64,000 nt of DNA from Arthrobacter sp. M4 (GTDB taxonomy: Bacteria > Actinomycetota > Actinomycetes > Actinomycetales > Micrococcaceae), in contig NZ_JAIWYX010000002.1 of the NCBI RefSeq assembly GCF_020251205.1, forward strand, positions 496,001-560,000. The letters run 5' to 3'. The notes below the pieces were generated by a model. That model saw nothing but the letters and a program-made list of their open reading frames with translations. It did no database searches and was not told the DNA's origin. How positions within the stretch are numbered: the first letter of the stretch is position 1; the number at the start of each line of letters is the position of its first letter. Both the position numbers and the translations under genes were made by a program. Below are positions 8,705-15,894 of the stretch, one piece after another.

Positions 8705-9394
8705 ATGACCCCGCACGAGATCCACACCACGGCCCGCCTCTACCTGTGCACCGACGCGCGCAGGGAGCAAGGCGATTTCGAGGACTTCGTCGATGCGGCC
8801 TTTGCCGGCGGCGTGGACATCATCCAACTGCGCGACAAAAGCCTCGAAGCAGCCGAGGAATTGGAACTGCTTGAGGTGCTGCACGCCGTGGCCCGCCGCC
8901 ACGGCCGTCTCTGGGCGGTCAACGACCGGGCTGACATTGCCGCGATCTCGGGAGCCCCGGTCTTCCACATCGGCCAGAAGGACTTGCCTCTTCGGCATGC
9001 CCGCCATCTGCTGCATGACCAGACTGTGATTGGTCTTTCCACGCACTCCCCCGAACAGGTGGACGCCGCCATAGCCGCATCGCCAACGCGCAGCGGACTC
9101 GACTACTTCTGTGTTGGCCCGTTGTGGGCCACGCCCACCAAGCCCGGCAGGGCCGCCGTCGGGCTTGATCTGGTGCGTTACGCCGCCCGGGCGGTCAAAA
9201 AAGCGGATGAGGAGATGGTGGGCGGCGTCCTGCTGCCGTGGTTCGCCATCGGCGGCATCGATCTCAGCAACGTGGAGCAGGTAGTGGAGGCCGGTGCCAG
9301 CCGGGTCGTTGTGGTGCGGGCAATCACGGAAGCCGACGACCCCACGGAGGCTGCGGAAAAGCTGCTGGCGGCGCTGGGGCCGGCGTCGGCCTAA
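8705..9394 (+). CDS. thiE: Thiamine-phosphate synthase
   Basis: ThiE joins the HMP pyrophosphate and thiazole phosphate moieties into thiamine phosphate. The 229-residue TIM barrel shows the phosphate and pyrophosphate binding blocks [25 protein letters not shown] and [11 protein letters not shown]. It is transcribed away from thiO, and the two starts are only about 130 bp apart. Its start codon sits six bases after a TAGTCT box with no room for a riboswitch, so its control should differ from that of thiOSG. The ferritin-like gene converges on it downstream. Confidence 0.95.
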   Translation: MTPHEIHTTARLYLCTDARREQGDFEDFVDAAFAGGVDIIQLRDKSLEAAEELELLEVLHAVARRHGRLWAVNDRADIAAISGAPVFHIGQKDLPLRHARHLLHDQTVIGLSTHSPEQVDAAIAASPTRSGLDYFCVGPLWATPTKPGRAAVGLDLVRYAARAVKKADEEMVGGVLLPWFAIGGIDLSNVEQVVEAGASRVVVVRAITEADDPTEAAEKLLAALGPASA

Positions 9395-9422
9395 CGCTGC
9401 ATCGCGTCCGCCGTCGGACATA

Positions 9423-9438
9423 CCTGAAGCAGTTCAGG
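9423..9438. terminator. Short hairpin between thiE and convergent gene
   Basis: CCTGAAGCAGTTCAGG forms a six-base-pair stem with a four-base loop, overlapping the end of the ferritin-like gene. It is weak and has no T-run; it may only assist in separating the convergent genes. Confidence 0.35.
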
Positions 9439-10060
9439 CGGTGAGCCCCAGTTCGGACATCCGCTTGGCGTGTTGCTCGGCGAGCGCTGTAGTCAGCGAC
9501 GCCGGAACGTCCTTGTCGAAGCCGACGCGCTGCGCCTGTGTCAGGGCCTCCCCGAGCAGGCGGCGGCTCCACAGGGACAGCCGGGACGCAAGTCGGGGGT
9601 CGTCGGAAAGGGCCTTTTTGAGGAGCTGGCGGAGAACCGGGGTCGCCTCGTCGGACTTGCGGATGGCCGACAGCAATTCCCTGGTGCCGCCGTCGAGCAT
9701 GGCCGAAACCCCGGCGTAGAAGTCTGCGGCAACCATGTCCACGACGTAAGCCTTGGTCAATGACTCGTACCAATCCCCCGGCCGCGTGCGCTGATGGAAA
9801 TGGTCAACCGAGGCCTGGAACGGCTGCATGGCGTCCTCCACGTCGATGCCCAGTTCAGCCAGCCGCCCGCTGACCATTTCATAGTGGCGGAACTTGGCCA
9901 CCGCGATGCCGGACAGAACGGCCCTGTCGTGCAGGGTGGGCGAATACCTGGCGTCTGCGGATAGCCGTTCGAATGCGGACAATTCACCGTATGCCATCGC
10001 GCCGAGCAAGGCCCCGACGAACATGTTGTCCTGTGCAGTACCACTTGGCGTTGTGCCCAT
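9434..10060 (-). CDS. Ferritin-like fold protein
   Basis: A 208-residue, all-helical protein that I assign to the actinobacterial ferritin-like group related to tRNA hydroxylase MiaE. Blocks such as LLGAMAYGELSAFERL and SGIAVAKFRHYEMV provide Glu and E/HxxH-type metal ligand candidates. Substrate and activity are unknown. The ATG at 10060 is preceded by TAGTCT and six bases, a leaderless arrangement. It forms a tight divergent pair (40 bp apart) with the RNB-domain gene, which has the same arrangement on the other strand. I recall a similar protein near rhlE in mycobacteria. Confidence 0.75.
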   Translation of the reverse strand: MGTTPSGTAQDNMFVGALLGAMAYGELSAFERLSADARYSPTLHDRAVLSGIAVAKFRHYEMVSGRLAELGIDVEDAMQPFQASVDHFHQRTRPGDWYESLTKAYVVDMVAADFYAGVSAMLDGGTRELLSAIRKSDEATPVLRQLLKKALSDDPRLASRLSLWSRRLLGEALTQAQRVGFDKDVPASLTTALAEQHAKRMSELGLTA

Positions 10061-10066
10061 AGACCA

Positions 10067-10072
10067 AGACTA
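10067..10072 (-). promoter_or_regulatory. Leaderless-type -10 box of the ferritin-like gene
   Basis: TAGTCT on the minus strand, six bases before the ATG at 10060. Its twin on the plus strand starts only 17 bases away. Confidence 0.65.
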
Positions 10073-10088
10073 ACCACGGAAATCGGAC

Positions 10089-10094
10089 TAACCT
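10089..10094 (+). promoter_or_regulatory. Leaderless-type -10 box of the RNB gene
   Basis: TAACCT, six bases before the GTG start at 10101. It supports that GTG as the true start. Confidence 0.65.
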
Positions 10095-10100
10095 GACTTC

Positions 10101-11576
10101 GTGCCACATCATCGGATAGCTCCCAACGTCAGCGAACAGAGCAACCAGCTCACGCAGGCGCTGGCCGCCCTGCGGACGGAGTTGGAGCTACCCGGGGACT
10201 ACCCGGAGGCGGCTGTCCGGGACGCGGAGGCGGCGGTCCGCGGGCACGAACTCCCGGGTAAGGATTTCACCCACATCCCCTTCGTCACGATTGACCCCGC
10301 GTCGTCCACGGATCTGGACCAGGCACTGCACATCGAGCGCCTCAATCACGGATACAAGGTCTACTACGCGATCTCAGATGTCCCCTCCTTTGTGATGCCT
10401 GGCGGTCCATTGGATGCGGAGACGCGGCGGCGTGGCCAGACCTACTACGCTCCGGACGGACGCATACCGCTGCATCCCGAAGTCATCAGCGAGCAGGCCG
10501 GGAGCCTCCTGGCAAACCAGGAATGTGCCGCCTTCCTTTGGGAATTCGAGCTTGGCCCGGATGCCGAGGCGTTGTCCGCAACCGTGAGCCGCGGCATCGT
10601 CCGGAGCCGGGCAAAGCTTAACTACAGGTCCGTCCAGGCCCAACTGGATGCCGGCATCGCGCCCCCGGTGATTCAGCTCCTCAGGGAGGTGGGCCTCAAG
10701 CGCGTGGAACTTGAGCGTCGCCGCGGGGGCGCCAGCCTGAACATGCCGGACCAGGAAATCGTGCAGCTTCCCGACGGCGGCGGGTACCGGATCGTCGCGG
10801 CGCCGCCGCTTCCGGTGGAGGACTGGAACGCGCAGATTTCGCTGCTTACCGGAATGGAGGCGGCGCGGCTGATGCTGGCTGGCAGGGTAGGCATCCTTCG
10901 CACCATGCCGGCACCCGATGAGCGGTCCCTGCTGCATTTCAAGAGGCAGACGGATGCCTTGGGCAAGCCGTGGGACGGGCAGATCAGCTACGGTGGCTAC
11001 CTGCGGACCCTGGACGCCACGAATCCGCGTCAACTGGCCATCCTCCACGCTGCCGGCATGCTCTTCCGAGGTGCCTCGTACACGCCGTTCGACGGCGAGC
11101 TGCCCGCCGACGTCGACCAATCCGCCATCGGTGCTCCTTACGCCCACACGACGGCGCCTCTACGCCGCTTGGTGGACCGTTTTGTCCTGGTGATCTGCGA
11201 GGCGCTGAGCAACGACACCCCTATCCCGGACTGGGCCCGGGAGGGGCTGCACTCGCTGCCGGAGATCATGGCGGCGTCGGACCAACTCGCGGCCAGGATG
11301 GAGCGTCTGGCGTTGGACACGGTGGAGGCGGCGCTCCTGGTCAACCACATTGGACAGGAGTTTGACGCCGTGGTCATCTCGGCCTCAAAAGCCAACGGCT
11401 CCGGCGGCACCAACGGCAACGGAAACGGAAAAGTGCCGTACGGGGTCATCCAGATCGCCGATCCGGCCGTAACAGCGCGCTGCGAGGGTGAATTGGAGCC
11501 CGGAACCAAGGTTCGCGTACGCCTGCTGCGCGCGGACATTGCCACGAGGGATGTAGCCTTCGAACTCCTTGGATAA
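10101..11576 (+). CDS. RNB-domain ribonuclease (RNase II/R family)
   Basis: A 491-residue protein centred on the RNB catalytic domain, which degrades RNA 3' to 5'. The signature FVTIDPASSTDLDQALHIE near residues 55-73 supplies the metal-binding aspartates, and PYAHTTAPLRRLVDRF near 350 is the second conserved block. It is shorter than E. coli RNase II or R and lacks the full set of cold-shock OB domains; a short C-terminal S1-like segment may be present around IQIADPAVTARCEGEL. A glycine/asparagine-rich linker (about 433-445) precedes it. The GTG start is fixed by the promoter box six bases upstream. It precedes the helicase gene, so both may act in RNA turnover. Confidence 0.88.
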   Translation: MPHHRIAPNVSEQSNQLTQALAALRTELELPGDYPEAAVRDAEAAVRGHELPGKDFTHIPFVTIDPASSTDLDQALHIERLNHGYKVYYAISDVPSFVMPGGPLDAETRRRGQTYYAPDGRIPLHPEVISEQAGSLLANQECAAFLWEFELGPDAEALSATVSRGIVRSRAKLNYRSVQAQLDAGIAPPVIQLLREVGLKRVELERRRGGASLNMPDQEIVQLPDGGGYRIVAAPPLPVEDWNAQISLLTGMEAARLMLAGRVGILRTMPAPDERSLLHFKRQTDALGKPWDGQISYGGYLRTLDATNPRQLAILHAAGMLFRGASYTPFDGELPADVDQSAIGAPYAHTTAPLRRLVDRFVLVICEALSNDTPIPDWAREGLHSLPEIMAASDQLAARMERLALDTVEAALLVNHIGQEFDAVVISASKANGSGGTNGNGNGKVPYGVIQIADPAVTARCEGELEPGTKVRVRLLRADIATRDVAFELLG

Positions 11577-11608
11577 GCCACAATCCGAGGTTTTTGGCAC
11601 GCTCCGGC

Positions 11609-11614
11609 TAGACT
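11609..11614 (+). promoter_or_regulatory. Candidate -10 box for the helicase transcript
   Basis: TAGACT about 225 bases before the helicase start. If used, the transcript begins near 11621 and carries a long leader with a 33-codon upstream ORF and a hairpin at 11768-11805 (CGTCCTC pairing with GAGGACG). Confidence 0.5.
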
Positions 11615-11626
11615 GGTCCTGTAGTT

Positions 11627-11728
11627 ATGGATGCCCGGTCGTTGATTAATTCATTTTCGAAGTCAACAAGCCCGCACCTACGCGATCTTGAGAAATGCCC
11701 GCTGGTCACCAGTGCCAGTTCTAGATAG
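11627..11728 (+). CDS. Possible 33-residue leader peptide upstream of helicase
   Basis: An ATG-initiated ORF of 33 codons lies just after the probable transcription start of the DEAD-box gene. The product is Ser-rich and basic (starts MDARSLINSF, ends VTSASSR). It has no Shine-Dalgarno but could be translated from a nearly leaderless 5' end. The stop is 112 bases before the helicase GTG. Its position suggests an attenuation or coupling role, but nothing proves that it is translated. Confidence 0.35.
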   Translation: MDARSLINSFSKSTSPHLRDLEKCPLVTSASSR

Positions 11729-11840
11729 CCCGCGATCGGCTTCCACTGGACAGCTTGTGCGTCCCTTCGTCCTCCGGACGGGTCCAGGCCTCTCCGTCGA
11801 GGACGCGGCGCCAATGCCCAAATGAATAAGGAAACTCCCT

Positions 11841-13496
11841 GTGAGTGAATTTCACACCCATGAAGTGCTCAGCGACGAAACAGGCACTGAGTCGATCGAG
11901 CCTGAAGAGACCATTACCTCGGACGAGCGGCCCCACGAGATCGAGGAAAAGACCTTCGCGGACTACAACGTCCGGGCCGACATCGTGGAGTCGCTGGCGG
12001 ATGCCGGCATCACCCACCCCTTCCCCATCCAGGCCATGACCCTGCCCGTTGCCTTGGGCGGCCACGACATCATTGGCCAGGCGAAGACCGGCACCGGTAA
12101 GACGCTTGGCTTTGGCATCCCTGCGCTGCAGCGGGTCATCGGCCAGGACGACCCCGAGTATGCCAAGCTGGCAACTCCGGGCGCACCGCAGGCACTTGTG
12201 ATCGTTCCGACGCGTGAGCTTGCCGTTCAGGTGGCCAACGACCTTCAGTCCGCGTCCCGGAAGCGCAACGCACGCATCGCCACGATCTACGGCGGCAGGG
12301 CCTACGAGCCGCAGATCGAGGCCCTCCAAAAGGGCGTCGAAGTAGTGGTGGGCACGCCTGGGCGCCTCATCGACCTCTACAAGCAACGCCACCTCAGCCT
12401 GAAGAACGTCCGCATCGTTGTCCTTGACGAGGCGGATGAAATGTTGGACCTCGGCTTCCTGCCTGACGTCGAGACGCTGATGGCCGCCACCCCGCCGGTT
12501 CGCCAGACCCTGCTGTTCTCTGCCACGATGCCCGGTCCTGTCATTGCCATGGCGCGCCGCTACATGACACAGCCGACGCACATCCGGGCGGCGGACCCAG
12601 ACGACGCATCCATCACCAAGAAGGACATCAGGCAGCTCATCTACCGAGCCCACAGCCTGGACAAGGACGAAGTGGTTGCACGGATCCTCCAGGCCCGCGG
12701 ACGCGGCAAGACGATCATCTTTACGAAGACCAAGCGCACCGCCGCCAAGCTGAGTGATGAACTGGTGGGCCGTGGCTTCGCTTCTGCAGCAATCCATGGA
12801 GATCTGGGCCAGGGGGCGCGCGAGCAGGCGCTCCGAGCTTTCCGGAACAACAAAATCGATGTTTTGGTGGCCACCGACGTGGCGGCGCGCGGAATCGACG
12901 TCGACGACGTCACCCACGTCATCAACTTCCAGTGCACTGAGGATGAGAAAGCCTACCTGCACCGTGTAGGCCGCACCGGCCGCGCCGGCAACAAGGGCAC
13001 CGCGGTCACCTTCGTGGACTGGGAGGACGTCCCCCGCTGGTCACTCATCAACAAGGCCCTGGGGCTGAACGTTCCTGAACCCGTAGAGACGTACTCCTCC
13101 TCGCCCCACCTCTACACCGACCTGGACATTCCGGAGGGCACCAAGGGGCGGCTTCCCAAGGCGCGTCGCACGCTGGCTGGCGTGGACGCTGAAGTGATGG
13201 AAGACCTCGGCGAGACAGGCAAGAAAAAGCGCTCGGGCCGCGGTCGCGGCGGATCCGCCGAAGCCCGCTCAGGCGAGGCCCCGAAGAGCGAATCAAGCCG
13301 CACACGCACGCGCCGACGTCGTACTTCCGAGTCGGAGGCATCCTCACCCGAGGCCGCCGCACCAGAAGCAGCGGCAGCGGAGACAGCCTCGGAGCAACCG
13401 GCCCGCTCACGCCGCACGCGTACCCGTACGCGCCGCCGCAACGGCGAAGTTGTTTCGACGCAGTCGGCCGCGCCCACGGGAAACCCTGAGGCATAA
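11841..13496 (+). CDS. DEAD-box ATP-dependent RNA helicase
   Basis: A 551-residue RNA helicase with all the core motifs: GITHPFPIQ (Q), AKTGTGKT (I), PTRELAVQ (Ia), TPGRL (Ib), DEAD (II), SAT (III), ARGID (V) and HRVGRTGR (VI). An acidic N-terminal tail of about 30 residues precedes the core. The C-terminus (about 450-551) is a low-complexity tail of repeated Arg/Thr and Ala/Glu blocks, likely disordered and RNA-binding. Such RhlE/CsdA-type enzymes remodel ribosomal and structured RNA, often in the cold. The GTG start follows AAGGA. A DNA methyltransferase gene follows eight bases after the stop, so the two are co-transcribed. The long leader suggests post-transcriptional control. Confidence 0.95.
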   Translation: MSEFHTHEVLSDETGTESIEPEETITSDERPHEIEEKTFADYNVRADIVESLADAGITHPFPIQAMTLPVALGGHDIIGQAKTGTGKTLGFGIPALQRVIGQDDPEYAKLATPGAPQALVIVPTRELAVQVANDLQSASRKRNARIATIYGGRAYEPQIEALQKGVEVVVGTPGRLIDLYKQRHLSLKNVRIVVLDEADEMLDLGFLPDVETLMAATPPVRQTLLFSATMPGPVIAMARRYMTQPTHIRAADPDDASITKKDIRQLIYRAHSLDKDEVVARILQARGRGKTIIFTKTKRTAAKLSDELVGRGFASAAIHGDLGQGAREQALRAFRNNKIDVLVATDVAARGIDVDDVTHVINFQCTEDEKAYLHRVGRTGRAGNKGTAVTFVDWEDVPRWSLINKALGLNVPEPVETYSSSPHLYTDLDIPEGTKGRLPKARRTLAGVDAEVMEDLGETGKKKRSGRGRGGSAEARSGEAPKSESSRTRTRRRRTSESEASSPEAAAPEAAAAETASEQPARSRRTRTRTRRRNGEVVSTQSAAPTGNPEA

Positions 13497-13504
13497 CGGC
13501 CTCC

Positions 13505-14407
13505 ATGGCTGATTCTGTCTGGGCGCCGGACGGCAACAACCTGGTGGTTCATGCGGACAACGCACAGTTCCTCCCCCTGTTGCCGGACGGTGCCTTCACG
13601 CTCATCTACGTTGATCCGCCCTTCAACACGGGCAGGGTGCAGCGTCGGCAGGAAACCCGAATGGTGTTCAACGCCGGCGGAGAAGGCGACCGCGTCGGCT
13701 TCAAGGGCAGGTCCTACGACACCATCAAGGGTTCGCTGCACAGCTACGACGATGCCTTCAGCGACTACTGGTCCTTCCTGGAGCCGCGTCTCCTGGAGGC
13801 GTGGCGCCTCCTGGCCGACGACGGCACGCTCTACCTGCACCTCGATTACCGTGAGGTCCACTACGCCAAGGTCATGCTGGACGCGATCTTCGGCAGGGAC
13901 TGCTTCCTCAACGAGATCATTTGGGCGTACGACTATGGGGCCCGTGCCCGCAACCGCTGGCCCACCAAGCACGACAACATCCTGGTGTACGTGAAGAATC
14001 CGGCCCGGTACCACTTCGACAACGCCGAGGTGGACAGGGAACCCTACATGGCGCCCGGGCTCGTCACGCCGGCCAAGCGGGAACTTGGCAAGCTTCCCAC
14101 AGACGTGTGGTGGCACACCATCGTCTCGCCCACGGGCAAGGAAAAGACGGGCTACCCCACACAAAAGCCTGAGGGGCTGATACGGAGAATCGTCGCGGCA
14201 TCAAGCCGGCCCGGCGACTGGTGCCTCGACTTCTTTGCCGGTTCAGGAACGCTCGGGGCGGTGGCGGGCAAGCTCGGCCGCCGTTTCGTCTGCGTTGACA
14301 GCAACCAGCCAGCTGTGGACGTCATGCAGAAGCGGCTCGGGGAAAAGGCCGCCTTTGTGAGGCTGGCGACGGCGGAGGAAGGCTCCGCCGTCGCGGCTCA
14401 ACAGTGA
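13505..14407 (+). CDS. Orphan DNA methyltransferase, beta class
   Basis: A 300-residue SAM-dependent DNA methyltransferase. The catalytic motif DPPF (residues 37-40, in IYVDPPFNTG) comes before the SAM-binding motif FAGSGT (about 244-249), which is the beta-class order. TQKPEGL at about 219-225 is typical of the family. DPPF is usual for N6-adenine enzymes, but N4-cytosine activity cannot be excluded. No restriction endonuclease or specificity gene is found in the window, so it is solitary. It is eight bases downstream of the DEAD-box helicase and probably co-transcribed with it. There is no separate long target-recognition domain. A regulatory or chromosome-marking role is possible. Confidence 0.88.
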   Translation: MADSVWAPDGNNLVVHADNAQFLPLLPDGAFTLIYVDPPFNTGRVQRRQETRMVFNAGGEGDRVGFKGRSYDTIKGSLHSYDDAFSDYWSFLEPRLLEAWRLLADDGTLYLHLDYREVHYAKVMLDAIFGRDCFLNEIIWAYDYGARARNRWPTKHDNILVYVKNPARYHFDNAEVDREPYMAPGLVTPAKRELGKLPTDVWWHTIVSPTGKEKTGYPTQKPEGLIRRIVAASSRPGDWCLDFFAGSGTLGAVAGKLGRRFVCVDSNQPAVDVMQKRLGEKAAFVRLATAEEGSAVAAQQ

Positions 14408-14413
14408 GGACGG

Positions 14414-14800
14414 TCAGAAAGGAACGGCGCAGGCATCCCGCAGCTGGATTCCGTGGTCGGTTTGCCGCGCCACCAGGACCTGCCCGTTGGAATCGCAAAT
14501 CGCGTTGAACAGGAGCGCAAAGCCCGCACCGTTCTGATAGTTACCCTTCTGGCCGATAGGGAACGTGGGATCAAACTGCTGCAGCGTTCCAGGCGGAACG
14601 AACGCCCATTGTTCGGCCGCGCCCGGGAACACACTGGGCAGCCAGACCCAGTTTCCCTTGATGATGGGACCGCCGGGACAGACGGCTCCACAGGGCTCCG
14701 GTGCCCTGCTGACGTTCCCGCAGTCAAGCGCGTTCGCGGCCGCCGGGATGAACATAAAAGCCGCAGCCAATCCGGCAGCGGCAAGTGATTTCTTGAACAT
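14414..14800 (-). CDS. Small secreted cysteine-containing protein, unknown
   Basis: A 128-residue protein with a clear signal peptide: FKKSLAAAGLAAAFMF, then IPAAANA as the probable cleavage site near residue 23. The mature part has five cysteines (in DCGN, EPCGA, VCPGG, AICDS and DACAV) and is rich in Gly, Pro and Trp. I chose the ATG at 14800 because it follows GGAG and gives a standard signal sequence; the longer upstream extension does not. I do not recognise the family. It converges with the methyltransferase and ends six bases from it. Confidence 0.7.
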   Translation of the reverse strand: MFKKSLAAAGLAAAFMFIPAAANALDCGNVSRAPEPCGAVCPGGPIIKGNWVWLPSVFPGAAEQWAFVPPGTLQQFDPTFPIGQKGNYQNGAGFALLFNAICDSNGQVLVARQTDHGIQLRDACAVPF

Positions 14801-14922
14801 GGCTTCTCCGTCGACAGTAGTTCGTACAGCATTCGACGAGACCGTTGGCTGGCGCGGCTGAAGAGCCGCTCCCCCAGCAAACGACAGATTACTCCTGCGT
14901 AGAAACAAGTCAATGCGGCGGA

Positions 14923-14950
14923 GCCGTCGAACCCATAAAGGTTCGACGGC
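14923..14950. terminator. Hairpin between PHP gene and secreted-protein gene
   Basis: GCCGTCGAACC and GGTTCGACGGC form an 11-bp perfect stem with a six-base loop, five bases after the PHP stop. There is no T-run on the minus strand, so it may terminate poorly or stabilise the 3' end. Confidence 0.6.
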
Positions 14951-14955
14951 GAAGC

Positions 14956-15804
14956 TCAGGCGCGCACCACCGGGGAGCCGGTGCCCAGCTCCTCGATCCT
15001 CGCAAAGACCTCAGGGGCAGTGGTGTTTTCGCCCAGCACGTTGGGCTTTCCTGTGCCGTGGTAGTCGGAGGACCCTGTCACCAACAGTCCGTTCCGGGCG
15101 GCGAGACCGCGGAGAAATTCCCTGCCGGGCTCCGGATTGTCCCGATGTTCGACTTCCAGTCCCAGCAGGCCGGCGTTGATCATGTCCTGGTAGGTTTCCT
15201 CGCCCACCACCCGGCCCCGTGAGGAGGCCACAGGATGGGCGAACACGGGAACGCCGCCCGCGGCCCGCACCAGGGCTACCGCGTGCACAGGATCCGGCGC
15301 GTAATGCTGGACAAAATAGCGGGACCGCGAGGCAAGCATGGAAGAGAACGCCTCCGAGCGGTCCGACACAACGCCGGCGGCCACCAGCGCATCGGCGATG
15401 TGCGGCCTGCCAACGGTAGCCCCGGGCGCCACGTGGTGAATCACATCGTCCCAGCTCAGGGGATAGTCCTCGGCCAGGAGCGTGACCATTCGCTCTGCGC
15501 GGACCCTGCGGGCATCCCGGGCTTTGGTGATTTCCTCGAGCAGGCCGGGATGGGCCGGGTCGTGGAGGTAGCTGAGCAGATGGACACTGATGCCTTCACG
15601 GGTACGGCATGAGATCTCGATGCCGGGAATGAACGCGATGCCAAGGCTTCGCGCTGCGTCGGCGGCTTCCGCCCAGCCATCGGTGGAGTCATGGTCGGTC
15701 AGGGCGACGGCGTCCAGGCCTGCTTTCGCTGCGGCCGCTATCACCGCCGCGGGCGACTCCGTGCCATCGGAGACGTTGGAGTGCGTATGCAGGTCAATCC
15801 TCAC
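14956..15804 (-). CDS. PHP-domain phosphoesterase
   Basis: A 282-residue PHP hydrolase. The metal-binding motifs are IDLHTHSNVSDG at the N-terminus, LTDHDSTDGW near 36, GIEISC near 61, FAHPVASSRG near 192 and GSSDYHG near 244. Its closest characterised relatives are the YciV/RNase AM group, which act on 3',5'-bisphosphonucleotides and RNA 5' ends. The GTG start is fixed by TAGGCT six bases upstream. It is divergent from the aminopeptidase gene. The precise substrate is not evident from the sequence. Confidence 0.88.
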   Translation of the reverse strand: MRIDLHTHSNVSDGTESPAAVIAAAAKAGLDAVALTDHDSTDGWAEAADAARSLGIAFIPGIEISCRTREGISVHLLSYLHDPAHPGLLEEITKARDARRVRAERMVTLLAEDYPLSWDDVIHHVAPGATVGRPHIADALVAAGVVSDRSEAFSSMLASRSRYFVQHYAPDPVHAVALVRAAGGVPVFAHPVASSRGRVVGEETYQDMINAGLLGLEVEHRDNPEPGREFLRGLAARNGLLVTGSSDYHGTGKPNVLGENTTAPEVFARIEELGTGSPVVRA

Positions 15805-15810
15805 GTATCA

Positions 15811-15816
15811 AGCCTA
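15811..15816 (-). promoter_or_regulatory. Leaderless-type -10 box of the PHP gene
   Basis: TAGGCT on the minus strand, six bases before the GTG at 15804. Confidence 0.65.
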
Positions 15817-15894
15817 GTCCCCAAGCCCTCCGGTCCATGGGAGCCCGGACGCCTGACTGTGGCCTGCGACGGGTGCGGGTGAGAGCATGGGACG

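Noticed and set aside
13505..14407. Complete restriction-modification system
   Set aside because: Only the methyltransferase is present; the neighbours are a helicase of the RNA type and a secreted protein.
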